Assembly (NCBI RefSeq): GCF_007483665.1
Contig: NZ_VIQO01000001.1
Coordinates: 124,001-188,000, forward strand
Direction of reading: 5' to 3'
DNA: 64,000 bases
From: Catellatospora sichuanensis
GTDB lineage: Bacteria; Actinomycetota; Actinomycetes; Mycobacteriales; Micromonosporaceae
Positions 24,012 through 32,590 of this stretch are shown here, piece by piece; positions within the stretch are counted from its first letter, which is position 1; each line of letters opens with the position of its first letter. Below the pieces are notes generated by a model. That model was not told where the DNA came from. It made no database searches and worked only from the letters and a program-made list of their open reading frames with translations. The position numbers and the translations under genes were made by a program.

Positions 24012-25451
24012 TCACGACTCGGGGACCACATCGGACGGGGACTTGTCCGGGCGCAGGCCCCGCCAGGCCGGATGGCGCAGCCTGCCGTCACGGGTCCATT
24101 CGGTGAAACGCACCTCCCCGACCAGCTTCGGCGTGACCCAGTGCGCGTCCTTGGCGTCGCGGGTCGGCAGCGTGTCCGCGAACGGCGACGTGCTCCGCTC
24201 CATCTTGGACAGTCGCTGGCGCAGGTCGTCGAGCATCTGCCGGGTGAAGCCGGTGCCGACCGAGCCGGCGTAGCGCAACCCGTCCGGACCGGGCATCCCG
24301 AGCAGCAGCGCCCCGATCGTGTCGGCGCGGCTGCCCTGGCCCGGCCGCCACCCCGCGACGACCACCTCCTGCGTACGCAGGTTCTTCACCTTGACCCACG
24401 CCCGTGACCGCCGCCCCGCCTCGTACGCCGAGTCCAGCAGCTTCGCGACGACTCCCTCCAAGCCCTGCTCGCGTGAGGTCTCCAGCAGCCGCGGCCCGCC
24501 GCCCTCGGTGTACGGCGGGGTGTCCCAGTGCGCTCCCGACAGCCCCAGCCCCTCCAGCAGCTCGCGCCGCTGCCGGTAGGGCAGCTTCGTGAGGTCCCGC
24601 CCGTCCAGGTGCAGCAGGTCGAAGATGACGTACGTGACCGGCGTCTGCGCGGCCAGCCGGCGCACCCGCGCCGCGTCCTGCACGTGCATACGAGGCTGCA
24701 GCGCGCCGAACGAGATCCGGCCCGAGCGGTCGAACGCCACCAGTTCCCCGTCGAACACCGCCGCGGTCGCCCCGAGCGCCTCCCCGAACGCGCGCAGCTC
24801 CGGGTACGCCGCGGTCACGTCGAGGTCGTTGCGGCTCATCGCCCGCACGCGGCCGCCCTCGGCGTAGACGACCGCCCGCACGCCGTCCCATTTCAGCTCG
24901 TAGCCGTAGCGGCCGTCCTGTGCCGGGGTGGGCAGCTCCCCCAGCGTCGCCGTCATGGGCCGGATCAGGTCGGGCAGCGGCACCCGGTCGGCCGGGGCCG
25001 GGTCCATGCGGTGCATCAGCCACTGCGTGCCCCTGGTGTGGATGAGCACGTAACGGCCCTGCACCCGGTGCCCGTGCAAGACGACCTTTACCTCGTCGTC
25101 GGTCCACTTCTCCAGCTCGTACGCGCCCCGGTCCCAGATGCTCACCTCGCCCGCGCCGTACTCGCCCGCCGGGATGTGACCGGCGAAGTCGGCGTACTCG
25201 AGTGGGTGGTCTTCGGTGTGAACGGCGAGGCGGTTGTCCTTCGGGTCCAGTGGCAGGCCCTTGGGCACGGCCCAGGAGACGAGCACGCCGCCGTGTTCGA
25301 GGCGGAAGTCCCAGTGCAGCGCGCGGGCGTGGTGCTCCTGGATGACGAAGGTGTCGTCGTGCCCGCGCGGCAGCGGCCCGGCCGCGGGCACCGGCTCGGG
25401 CGTACGCGCCGCCGACCGCTTCCCCCGGTACGGCGCGAGCTTGTCGGCCAC
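24012..25451 (-). CDS. LigD-type ATP-dependent DNA ligase with 3'-phosphoesterase domain
   Basis: The 479-residue protein combines an N-terminal phosphoesterase domain (about 25-150; HHARALHWDFRLEHGG with His/Asp ligands) and an ATP-dependent ligase domain (about 165-470; YELKWDGVRA with the adenylated Lys near 187, FDGELVAFD, EGVVAKLLDS, WVKVKN). Full-length mycobacterial LigD also has a primase/polymerase domain; it is absent here, so polymerase and Ku would be encoded elsewhere. The role is end processing and sealing in non-homologous end joining. It ends 12 bases from the EF-hand gene in convergent orientation. Confidence 0.92.
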   Translation of the reverse strand: MADKLAPYRGKRSAARTPEPVPAAGPLPRGHDDTFVIQEHHARALHWDFRLEHGGVLVSWAVPKGLPLDPKDNRLAVHTEDHPLEYADFAGHIPAGEYGAGEVSIWDRGAYELEKWTDDEVKVVLHGHRVQGRYVLIHTRGTQWLMHRMDPAPADRVPLPDLIRPMTATLGELPTPAQDGRYGYELKWDGVRAVVYAEGGRVRAMSRNDLDVTAAYPELRAFGEALGATAAVFDGELVAFDRSGRISFGALQPRMHVQDAARVRRLAAQTPVTYVIFDLLHLDGRDLTKLPYRQRRELLEGLGLSGAHWDTPPYTEGGGPRLLETSREQGLEGVVAKLLDSAYEAGRRSRAWVKVKNLRTQEVVVAGWRPGQGSRADTIGALLLGMPGPDGLRYAGSVGTGFTRQMLDDLRQRLSKMERSTSPFADTLPTRDAKDAHWVTPKLVGEVRFTEWTRDGRLRHPAWRGLRPDKSPSDVVPES

Positions 25452-25620
25452 AGTGCAGTTCTACCCCGGCCCCGTAGCCGCGTGGGCCGGGTTTGGCGAT
25501 GCGGTCGGTCTTTCTCCGGCACGAAGACGCCGCGCCCCCTTCGAAGTCACCGTCAGACCCATCAGCTGCCGGCAGTTGGCGGGGCAGCGGAGCCGGCATG
25601 CAGCGGGCACACTCTCCCGC

Positions 25621-26049
25621 ATGACGCCGACGACATCGCAGCCCCGGCCGGACGGCGACCCGGTCGGCAGACCTTCGCGTCGCGGCGCAGAACCGCTGGA
25701 GATGGTCGGATACCTCCTTCTCATCGCGTGGATCGGCGCATTGGCCGCGCTGGTGTTGTCGAAGTTCGAACTGTTCGACGGCTGGGACACGCCAAAGGAG
25801 AACGCGGCGGAACTGCGGCTGACCATCGGCTGCCTGAACGCGCTGCTCGCGATTCAGGGCGCGGGCGCGCTGCTCTTCCTGGCGCAGCGCGGCAAGCGCG
25901 GAACCGGTGTCGCACTGGCCGCCGCGACGGTGTTGCTCTCGCTGGTCACGATCGGGTTGCGCACCCCCGGCGGCACCCCGGCTCCCGACGTCACGCCCAC
26001 CGGTTGCTACTCCCGCAGCGGCGGCACCAACACCTGCGCCGGAGGCTGA
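25621..26049 (+). CDS. Small membrane protein of unknown function
   Basis: The 142-residue protein has a charged N-terminal 25 residues, then three hydrophobic stretches (MVGYLLLIAWIGALAALVL, NALLAIQGAGALLFLA, GVALAAATVLLSLVTIGL) and a short polar tail with two Cys (GCYSRSGGTNTCAGG). The composition fits an integral membrane protein. No family is recognised. The ATG at 25621 is chosen because the hydrophobic core follows it directly. It is divergent from the ligase gene. Confidence 0.65.
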   Translation: MTPTTSQPRPDGDPVGRPSRRGAEPLEMVGYLLLIAWIGALAALVLSKFELFDGWDTPKENAAELRLTIGCLNALLAIQGAGALLFLAQRGKRGTGVALAAATVLLSLVTIGLRTPGGTPAPDVTPTGCYSRSGGTNTCAGG

Positions 26050-26139
26050 ACCGAACCGTCCCGGGTACCCCGTGACGTGGCGTCGTCCGACCTCATCGGA
26101 CCATCACGGCGATTCCGTGACACGGCCGCGACAAACACG

Positions 26140-26160
26140 CCATCCATACAGTTGATTTCG
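26140..26160 (+). promoter_or_regulatory. 21-bp motif shared with the P450 promoter region
   Basis: Nineteen of 21 bases match positions 3641-3661. It lies 90 bases before the M43 protease start and includes TTGATT, usable as a -35. The surrounding 200-base gap (26050-26249) holds no gene. Confidence 0.35.
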
Positions 26161-26249
26161 ATCTCCATCGATCATCTCTAGCGTCCCTCCCACATGCATG
26201 GGAACGGCGCGGACAACCCCACCGCGCCAGGGGCAGGAGAGGTGATTCG

Positions 26250-27194
26250 ATGAACCTGAGGCGCTCCCTCAGCACACTCGGACTGACCGCGCTCGTCGCG
26301 GCGGCCACGCTCACCGGAGGGGCGTCGGTCGGTGTGGCCGCGGCGCCCGCGCCGGTCTGCGTCGAACCGGCGGCGAACGCCAAGGCCAAGCCGGGCGGCT
26401 CCGCCAAGCACGACCCCAACGAGCTCACCACGGAGCAGGTGGCCGCCAACGAGAAGGCCCTCGACGCCGCGCTCAAGGCCAAGGGCAAGGCCCGCGCCGG
26501 TGCGGCCGCACTGGCGGCCACGGTCACCATCCCGGTGGTCGTACACGTGATCTCCGAGGACGGCACCCGCGCCAACGGCAACATCCCCGACTCGATGATC
26601 AACAACCAGATCAGCGTGCTCAACCAGGCGTACTCCGGCGGCACCGGCGGCGCTGCGACCGCGTTCGCGTTCCAGCTGCAGTCGATCAACCGGGTGACCA
26701 ACGCCGCCTGGTACCCGATCGTCTACAACTCCAACCCGGAGAAGGCGATGAAGGCGGCGCTGCGCGTCGGCGACGCCGGCACGCTGAACATCTACACCGG
26801 CCTGCTCAGCCAGGACCTGCTCGGCTGGGCCACCTTCCCCCAGTCGAACCTCTCCTCGTACGACGGCGCGGTGATCCTCGCCGAGTCGCTGCCAGGCGGC
26901 AACGCCAGCCCGTACAACCTGGGCGACACCGCCACGCACGAGATCGGCCACTGGCTGAACCTGTACCACACCTTCCAGGGCGGCTGTAACGGCCAGGGCG
27001 ACCAGGTCGCCGACACCCCGGCGGAGAAGAGCGCCGCCTTCGGCTGCCCGGCCAACCGGGACACCTGCAAGAGCAAGCCGGGCCTGGACCCGATCCGCAA
27101 CTTCATGGACTACACCGACGACGCCTGCATGGACGAGTTCACCGCGGGCCAGGCGACCCGCATGCTCGACGCCTGGAACGCGTACCGCGCATGA
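26250..27194 (+). CDS. Secreted zinc metalloprotease, M43 (pappalysin/cytophagalysin) family
   Basis: The 314-residue protein has a Sec signal peptide (MNLRRSLSTLGLTALVAAA..), a 60-residue Lys/Ala-rich pro-region, and the M43 core: THEIGHWLNLYHTF (the HExxHxxGxxH-like zinc site) followed by FMDYTDD (Met-turn). GGCNGQGD and paired cysteines match the family disulfides. It is an extracellular endopeptidase. AGGAGAGG gives a strong ribosome binding site. The gene ends at a 13-bp hairpin shared with the convergent GH18 gene, and its promoter region contains the 21-bp repeat. Confidence 0.9.
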   Translation: MNLRRSLSTLGLTALVAAATLTGGASVGVAAAPAPVCVEPAANAKAKPGGSAKHDPNELTTEQVAANEKALDAALKAKGKARAGAAALAATVTIPVVVHVISEDGTRANGNIPDSMINNQISVLNQAYSGGTGGAATAFAFQLQSINRVTNAAWYPIVYNSNPEKAMKAALRVGDAGTLNIYTGLLSQDLLGWATFPQSNLSSYDGAVILAESLPGGNASPYNLGDTATHEIGHWLNLYHTFQGGCNGQGDQVADTPAEKSAAFGCPANRDTCKSKPGLDPIRNFMDYTDDACMDEFTAGQATRMLDAWNAYRA

Positions 27195-27198
27195 CGGC

Positions 27199-27232
27199 AG
27201 GTGGGCCCGGCGAATAGAAGCCGGGCCCACCT
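27199..27232. terminator. Bidirectional hairpin terminator
   Basis: Perfect 13-bp stem AGGTGGGCCCGGC (27199-27211) with GCCGGGCCCACCT (27220-27232) and an 8-base loop, between convergent genes. Confidence 0.8.
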
Positions 27233-27284
27233 CTGTTCTCCGGGTACCGGCAACGCGCTGCGGGATGCCGGGGCCCGGTGCCGG

Positions 27285-28382
27285 TCAGCTCTGCCGGAGC
27301 GGGGGCATCGGCACGGGGATGTTCAGGCTGGTCGCGCCGACGCCCATGCCGCCCTCGCAGGTGTTCGGCGGGGCGGTGCCGATCCCGCGGGTCGACGGCT
27401 TCTCCGCGGCCCAGAACATGAAGCCCAGCATGCCCGCCGTGGTGCCCGCGCCGTTCGGCACGACCGACTGCACGTACGGGGCCGTGGCCTTCTGCACCGA
27501 GTTCGCGTAGTTGGTGCACTCCGGGCGGACCTTGCTGCCCTCGGCGATGTAGAGCCCGCCGGTGAACTTCGCCGGGGCCAGCGGCGGCACCGGCGGGTTG
27601 TACTGCGGCTTGCCGTCGATGTGCTCCTGCCAGTTGGCCTGCGCCGTCGACGCCGACGGCTGCCGTGCCGGCACCATCGCGTTGGCCCAGTCCAGCACCG
27701 GGTTGTCGGTGCGCAGCCAGTCGGCGGTCGCCTTCTGGTTGAGGGCGATCAGCCAGCGGTCGCCCGCGGCCACGTCGATGGTCAGCCGGGCCCGCGGGTT
27801 CGCGCCGCTCGCGTCATAGGGGTGGATCGCCCGGTACGCGGTGATGAAGTTCTGCAGGGCTGCGACGTTCGGGCTGCTGTTCTGCTCGTAGTCGATCTCG
27901 ATGCCGACCCCGAGCCGGGTCGCCACCGCGGCCGCGCGCTGGCCGAGCAGGGTGCCGTTCGCCGCGAGCGCGGCGTCCCAGTCGTCGGTGTAGGTGATGC
28001 CGCCGATGGAGAGCATCACCCGGATGCCGCGCGAGGTGAAGTGATTGACGATCTCCTGCGTCATGCCGCGCGGCACGCCGTCGAGCGTGGCCGCGTCGGT
28101 CGTCTGGTTCAGCAGCTTCAGCGGGTTGACGAAGCTGAGCACGACCAGGTTGACCGACGGCCGGCCGTCACCGCGGTCGACCAGCCAGTGGTTCTGGCTG
28201 TCGAACTCGGCCACGGACCGCGGCGTCGCCCACAGGCAGGCGTCGTTGCTGCAGTGCCAGGCGCCGTAGATCTGGATCGGCGTGACCGCCGCCGCCTGCG
28301 GTGCGGGCGGGGGCGCGGCCGCCGCGGGCAGCGGGCCGGCCAGCCCAATCAGTACGGCGAGGAGCAGCGCGAGGCGTCTCAT
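27285..28382 (-). CDS. Secreted GH18-family glycoside hydrolase (chitinase-like)
   Basis: The 365-residue protein has a Sec signal (MRRLALLLAVLIGLAGPLPAAA) and a GH18 TIM barrel. RVMLSIGG is strand 3 and GVGIEIDYEQ corresponds to DGxDxDxE with the catalytic Glu kept but the first Asp replaced by Gly/Val-type residues. GFMFWAAEKP is the C-terminal barrel strand. The altered catalytic motif means activity could be reduced or shifted toward endo-N-acetylglucosaminidase-like substrates. GGAGGTCCTC precedes the ATG at 28382. It ends at a shared terminator. Confidence 0.82.
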   Translation of the reverse strand: MRRLALLLAVLIGLAGPLPAAAAPPPAPQAAAVTPIQIYGAWHCSNDACLWATPRSVAEFDSQNHWLVDRGDGRPSVNLVVLSFVNPLKLLNQTTDAATLDGVPRGMTQEIVNHFTSRGIRVMLSIGGITYTDDWDAALAANGTLLGQRAAAVATRLGVGIEIDYEQNSSPNVAALQNFITAYRAIHPYDASGANPRARLTIDVAAGDRWLIALNQKATADWLRTDNPVLDWANAMVPARQPSASTAQANWQEHIDGKPQYNPPVPPLAPAKFTGGLYIAEGSKVRPECTNYANSVQKATAPYVQSVVPNGAGTTAGMLGFMFWAAEKPSTRGIGTAPPNTCEGGMGVGATSLNIPVPMPPLRQS

Positions 28383-28460
28383 GAGGACCTCCGTTGATGA
28401 TGCCCGGACAGAAACCGGAAACAAGGTTCACCGTTAAGGCGTCAAAAGATGCCGATACGT

Positions 28461-28515
28461 CACTCCCGTGTCGTGAGTGGCGATCAATCTTTGTCGCTTA
28501 TAGCATCGATGCTAT
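28461..28515. promoter_or_regulatory. Operator/promoter of the toxin-antitoxin pair
   Basis: A perfect 16-bp palindrome ATAGCATC-GATGCTAT (28500-28515) overlaps the first two bases of the toxin ATG and contains TAGCAT, a possible -10 for a leaderless mRNA. Upstream, CACTC (28461-28465) and GAGTG (28475-28479) form a second dyad. Such overlap is expected for HigA-type autorepression. Confidence 0.65.
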
Positions 28516-28870
28516 GACCTGGGGTACGGTGGAGCTGGAGCCGGAAGTCCGGACCTGGCTTGAGGAACTGCCAACGGCGCTGTTCGCAAGAACGGCGTTC
28601 TACATCGATCTACTCGGCGACCAGGGACCCCTGCTCGACGAGCCCTACACCAGACAACTGGATGGCAAGCTGCGGGAACTGCGGTTCCATCTGAATGGCC
28701 GCCAGATCCGGGTGACCTATTGGATCGCCTCGGACCGCCGCATCATCCTGTTGACGGTGTTCCGCAAGACCCGATGGCGGGAGAGCCGTGAGATATCGCG
28801 AGCACGGCGCGCGCTGACCGCCTGTGTTACCGAAGCCCATACCGCCGAAGACGAGGAGGTGGCCCGATGA
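28514..28870 (+). CDS. higB: RelE/HigB-type toxin (type II toxin-antitoxin)
   Basis: The 118-residue protein matches the phage-derived Gp49-like/HigB branch of RelE toxins: VELEPEVRTWLEELP near the start, YTRQLDGKLRELRFHLNGRQIRVTY (the central Arg-rich strand) and ILLTVFRKTRW with RESREISRARRA near the end. These toxins cleave mRNA at the ribosome. The toxin gene precedes the antitoxin gene, the order typical of HigBA, and the two overlap by ATGA. There is no ribosome binding site, so leaderless translation is likely. The local GC content falls upstream, consistent with acquisition. Confidence 0.88.
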   Translation: MTWGTVELEPEVRTWLEELPTALFARTAFYIDLLGDQGPLLDEPYTRQLDGKLRELRFHLNGRQIRVTYWIASDRRIILLTVFRKTRWRESREISRARRALTACVTEAHTAEDEEVAR

Positions 28871-29184
28871 CCGAGAGCGGCAGCTGGCGGTCGCTGCGTG
28901 ACCGGCGCATGGCCGAGCCGGGCGCGGCTGACGAGTACGCGGCGGCGAAGCTGGCCTATGAACTGGGAAAGGCGGTTCGCGAACGCCGCGAGCAGCGTGG
29001 ATGGAGCCAGTCGGAACTGGCCAAGGCCGCCGGTATGACGCAGTCGGCCGTGGCCCGTTTCGAAGCCGGCGGAACCGTACCGACGCTGAACGTGCTGGAG
29101 CGGATCGCACGGGCCCTCGACACCGAGCTCACCGTCCGGTTCGTGCCCAACCCTGCCCGGCCGCCACGCCCCTCGCCCGCCTGA
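28867..29184 (+). CDS. higA: XRE-family antitoxin (HigA-like)
   Basis: The 105-residue protein carries a helix-turn-helix of the XRE/Cro type (about 38-92): LGKAVRERREQRGWSQSELAKAAGMTQSAVARFEAGG..PTLNVLERIARALD. It is expected to bind and neutralise the preceding toxin and repress the operon at the palindrome that overlaps the toxin start. ATGA overlap with the toxin gene gives coupling. A long perfect hairpin follows its stop. Confidence 0.88.
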   Translation: MTESGSWRSLRDRRMAEPGAADEYAAAKLAYELGKAVRERREQRGWSQSELAKAAGMTQSAVARFEAGGTVPTLNVLERIARALDTELTVRFVPNPARPPRPSPA

Positions 29185-29196
29185 CCGACGACTGTC

Positions 29197-29238
29197 GGAG
29201 CTCCGGCCCTGACCGCGAAGGGCCAGGGCCGGAGCTCC
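29197..29238. terminator. Strong bidirectional terminator after the toxin-antitoxin operon
   Basis: Perfect 15-bp stem GGAGCTCCGGCCCTG (29197-29211) with CAGGGCCGGAGCTCC (29224-29238), 12-base loop, followed by TTCTTGAT. It separates convergent genes. Confidence 0.85.
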
Positions 29239-29257
29239 GGTTCTTGATAGCTCAGAC

Positions 29258-31390
29258 TCAGGCGCTGGTGCGGGCGTGGGCGGTGGCGGCGCCGGTGCGG
29301 GCCATCCGGTGCCAGCGCAGGCGGTCACCGACCAGCGCCATGACCGTGGACTGGATCACCACGAGGTACATCAGCTGCCGGTACACGATCTGCTGCAGGG
29401 GCAGGCTCCACAGCGGGCCGTAGCGCTCCCCGTCGAGCTTGAGGGCGTACGCCGCGGTCAGCGCCTGGACCATGGTGAAGCCCAGCCACACCGCCGCCAC
29501 CTGCGTCGGCGGCAGGAAGATCGCGCCGTACACGCCGTAGACGTCGACCATCGGCGCGGACAGCGGCAGCAGCACCTGGAACAGCGTCAGGTAGGACAGG
29601 CCGCGGCGGCCCAGCCGCCCCGACGCCCCGCCCTCGGTGAGCGCCCGGCGGTGCTTCCACATCGCCTGCATCGTGCCGTAGCACCACCGGTAGCGCTGCC
29701 GCCACAGCTGCCGCAGCGAGGCCGGCACCTCGGTCCAGGCGACGGCCTCGGGCGCGTAGACCACACGCCACCCGGCCCGGATGATCGCCATGGTGAAGTC
29801 GGTGTCCTCCGCGAGGGTCTGCGTGGACACGCCGCCGACCTCGACGACCGCCTCGCGGCGGAACGCGCCGATCGCGCCGGGCACGGTCGGCATGCACTGC
29901 AGGATGTCGAACATGCGGCGGTCCAGGTTGAATCCGATCACGTACTCGAGGTGCTGCCAGCGGCCCAGCAGCCCGCCGCGGTTGGCCACCTTGGTGTTGC
30001 CGGACACCGCGCCCACCCCGGGGTCGGCCAGCGGCTGCACCAGCTCGCCGACCGCATCGGGTTCGAAGACCGTGTCGCCGTCGACCATCACCAGGATGTC
30101 GCCGCGGGCGAACATGACGCCGGTGTTCAGCGCGGTCGGCTTGCCCGCGTTCTCCTGCTCCACCACGTACACGTTCGGCAGCCGCAGTCGGCGCACCAGC
30201 TCGGCGGTGCCGTCGGTGGAGCCGTCGTCGACGACGATGACCTCGACGTTCGGGTAGTCGCTGGCGATCAGCGAGCGCACCGTCGCCTCGATGTTGGCCG
30301 ACTCGTTGTAGGCGGGCACGATCACCGACACCGCGCCGACGTACCGCTTGCGCTTGCGGGACAGCTTGCGCACCCGGCGCACGTGCACGCGGGCGCACCA
30401 CACCTGGACGATCAGCCGCAGCACGGCGAGCACCACGGCGGCGAGCATGAGCCAGGTCATCGCGCCGGCCAGCCAGCCGGCGCCGAGTTGCGCGTAACGC
30501 AGGGCGTGCCCGCGCACCCGCTGCCCGGTGGGCGCGGCGGGCGTGGCCGGCAGCTCCATGGCCTGCGACACCGTGGTGAAGCGGTAGCCCTGCTGCTGGA
30601 GCCTCGGGATGAGGATCTCCAGTGCGGCCACGGTCTGCGAGCGGTCGCCGCCGGCGTCGTGCATCATCACGATCGCGCCCGCGCCGCGGGCGGGCGTGGC
30701 CGCGGCGACGATGGCGTCGACGCCGGGCCGGCTCCAGTCTTTCGTGTCGAGGTCGGCCAGCACGGTGAGGTAACCCTCGTCGGCGGCCTGCCGCATCGCC
30801 CCGTACGCGGGCACGGTCACCGCGTCCGGGGTCGCCGAGTAGGGCGGGCGCATCAGCGTCGGGCGCAGGCCGGTCGCGGCGGCGATCGCGTTGCCGGTCA
30901 GCGTCGTCTCCGCCGAGCGCTGCCAGGCCGGCGCGGCGCTCAGGTCGAGGTGGGTGAACGTGTGCGCGGCGACCTCGCTGCCGCTGTCGACGATCTGCCG
31001 CGCGACGTCGGGGTGCTGGTTGACCTGCGCGCCGACGGCGAAGAAGGTGCCGGCCGCGGCATGGCGGCGCAGCACGTCGAGGATCGCCGGCGTCCAGCGC
31101 GGGTCGGGGCCGTCGTCGAAGGTCAGGGCGATCGTCTTGGCCGGCATCGCGCGCGTGGTCACCGTGCCGTCGGCGGCGAGGCGCTGCACCGGGCCGCCGT
31201 CGACCACCTCGTCAGGGGCGGGGCGCTCGTCGGTGACCGGGTGCGGGCCGCTGCCCTCCGCGCCGATGTGCTCGACGTAGCCGTTGAGGGACAGCCCGGC
31301 CAGGGCGAGCGCCAGGGACAGCGCCAGCAGCAGCCAGTGCGCCTTGGGCGCCCGGCGTGGGGACTCGCGCCGTCTCGCGTGTCGCGGCAT
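29258..31390 (-). CDS. Fusion of polysaccharide deacetylase and family 2 glycosyltransferase
   Basis: The 710-residue membrane protein has an N-terminal anchor (HWLLLALSLALALAGL), a NodB-type deacetylase (about 85-280; LTFDDGPD, AHTFTHLD, RPPYS, MMHDAGG) and, after further membrane helices, a processive GT2 domain (about 350-590; DDGSTDG, MVDGDT, AEDTDFT, QRYRWCYG), ending in more membrane helices. This joins in one chain what PgaB and PgaC do separately, so it may make and partly de-N-acetylate a GlcNAc-type exopolysaccharide; chitin- or hyaluronan-like products are alternatives. It starts two bases after the stop of the small membrane protein gene upstream. Confidence 0.88.
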   Translation of the reverse strand: MPRHARRRESPRRAPKAHWLLLALSLALALAGLSLNGYVEHIGAEGSGPHPVTDERPAPDEVVDGGPVQRLAADGTVTTRAMPAKTIALTFDDGPDPRWTPAILDVLRRHAAAGTFFAVGAQVNQHPDVARQIVDSGSEVAAHTFTHLDLSAAPAWQRSAETTLTGNAIAAATGLRPTLMRPPYSATPDAVTVPAYGAMRQAADEGYLTVLADLDTKDWSRPGVDAIVAAATPARGAGAIVMMHDAGGDRSQTVAALEILIPRLQQQGYRFTTVSQAMELPATPAAPTGQRVRGHALRYAQLGAGWLAGAMTWLMLAAVVLAVLRLIVQVWCARVHVRRVRKLSRKRKRYVGAVSVIVPAYNESANIEATVRSLIASDYPNVEVIVVDDGSTDGTAELVRRLRLPNVYVVEQENAGKPTALNTGVMFARGDILVMVDGDTVFEPDAVGELVQPLADPGVGAVSGNTKVANRGGLLGRWQHLEYVIGFNLDRRMFDILQCMPTVPGAIGAFRREAVVEVGGVSTQTLAEDTDFTMAIIRAGWRVVYAPEAVAWTEVPASLRQLWRQRYRWCYGTMQAMWKHRRALTEGGASGRLGRRGLSYLTLFQVLLPLSAPMVDVYGVYGAIFLPPTQVAAVWLGFTMVQALTAAYALKLDGERYGPLWSLPLQQIVYRQLMYLVVIQSTVMALVGDRLRWHRMARTGAATAHARTSA

Positions 31391-31392
31391 CG

Positions 31393-31773
31393 CTACTTCT
31401 TTTTCGACTGGGTCGGATGCGGCCGGTCAGTGGGCCGGTTGCCGCGTACGGACGACGAGGACGTGGGCGCGGCACTCGGCTTACCGGTGGTCTTCGTCGG
31501 CGATGCGGAAGGCGCCGGGACCGGCTGTGGCCGCGGCTCCGTCGAGGCGGCCGGCGCGGGGTCGGGCGACTCCTCGGCCGCGGGACGGTCGGGCAGCAAC
31601 TGGGGCAGGCCGGGCAGGCCCGCTCCCTCCACCCCGAGGAAACCGGCCACCATGATCCCCAGCATCAGGGTGAGTGCCGCCCCGCCGCCGGCGGCGAGCA
31701 CGGTGAACAGGCGCCGCCTGCGGCCCGTACGATCCACGAACACCGGCCGGTTCGCGCCTTTTCTTCTGCTCAT
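31393..31773 (-). CDS. Small single-pass membrane protein upstream of the deacetylase/glycosyltransferase
   Basis: The 126-residue protein has a basic cytoplasmic start (MSRRKGANRPVFVDRTGRRRR), one membrane helix (LFTVLAAGGGAALTLMLGIMVAGFLGV) and a Pro/Ser/Ala/Thr-rich, probably extracellular tail ending in SKKK. ATG at 31773 is chosen because upstream codons lack coding character. The two-base gap to the next gene means coupled expression, and a role assisting the polysaccharide synthase is plausible by analogy with accessory subunits. No family was recognised. Confidence 0.65.
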   Translation of the reverse strand: MSRRKGANRPVFVDRTGRRRRLFTVLAAGGGAALTLMLGIMVAGFLGVEGAGLPGLPQLLPDRPAAEESPDPAPAASTEPRPQPVPAPSASPTKTTGKPSAAPTSSSSVRGNRPTDRPHPTQSKKK

Positions 31774-31975
31774 CCCCTGCTGCCCTGACCTAGCCCTCGC
31801 CTCCTGAGGAGGCCTGTCACCGCGCACGAGATGCGCCACCGGTAGAGCGCCGCACGCCCGCCGAACGTCACACCGAGTGACGCGTATCCCTGGACGGGGG
31901 ACGGCCGGTTCGCACAGGCGGGTGGGATGTGTGCACAATCATGCGCTCAGGGACGTGTGGGGAGGGGAGCTGCCG

Positions 31976-32590
31976 GTGACCGAGCTGCGGCCCCATGCTG
32001 CCGACCTGACGGCGGCGATCGATGCGGCCCGGCACGGCGACGAGGCGGCGTTCAACAGCCTCTACCTGGCGGTTCAGCCCGGACTGCTGCGCTATCTGCG
32101 GATGCTCGTCGGCTCCGACGCCGAGGACGTCGCCTCCGAGACCTGGCTGCAGATCGTGCGCGACCTGCACACGTTCCGTGGCGACGAGGGCGGTTTCCGG
32201 CGCTGGGCGGCGACCGTGGGCCGGCACCGGGCCATGGACCACCTGCGCCACCATCAGCGCCGCCCGTCGGTGCCGTTCCCGGTCGAGGCGATGGCGGACC
32301 TGCCCGCAGCCGACGACACCGCGGCCTCCGCCGAGCAGCTGATGACGACCGACGGCGCGCTGTCGCTCATCGCCTCGCTGCCCGCCGACCAGGCCGAGGC
32401 GGTGCTGCTGCGGGCGGTGATGGGCCTCGACGCCCGGTCGGCCGCCGATGTGCTCGGCAAGCGGCCCGGCGCGGTGCGCATGGCCGCGCACCGGGGGCTG
32501 CGGCGGCTGGCCGAGGTGCTGGGTGGCGCACGTCACGATGGCGATGCAGTGACACCCGGCGCGGACCCGACGCTCAACGAGGTGACATGA
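31976..32590 (+). CDS. ECF-type RNA polymerase sigma factor
   Basis: The 204-residue protein has region 2 (DEAAFNSLYLAVQPGLLRYLRMLVG..AEDVASETWLQIVRDL with the aromatic FRGDEGGFRRWAATVGRHRAMDHLR) and region 4 (SLPADQAEAVLLRAVMGLDARSAADVLGKRPGAVRMAAHRGLRRL). GGGGAGGGG lies before the GTG at 31976. The stop overlaps the ATG of a membrane protein that looks like its anti-sigma factor, so it is likely membrane-regulated. Its target genes are unknown; the neighbouring divergent polysaccharide genes are candidates. Confidence 0.88.
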   Translation: MTELRPHAADLTAAIDAARHGDEAAFNSLYLAVQPGLLRYLRMLVGSDAEDVASETWLQIVRDLHTFRGDEGGFRRWAATVGRHRAMDHLRHHQRRPSVPFPVEAMADLPAADDTAASAEQLMTTDGALSLIASLPADQAEAVLLRAVMGLDARSAADVLGKRPGAVRMAAHRGLRRLAEVLGGARHDGDAVTPGADPTLNEVT

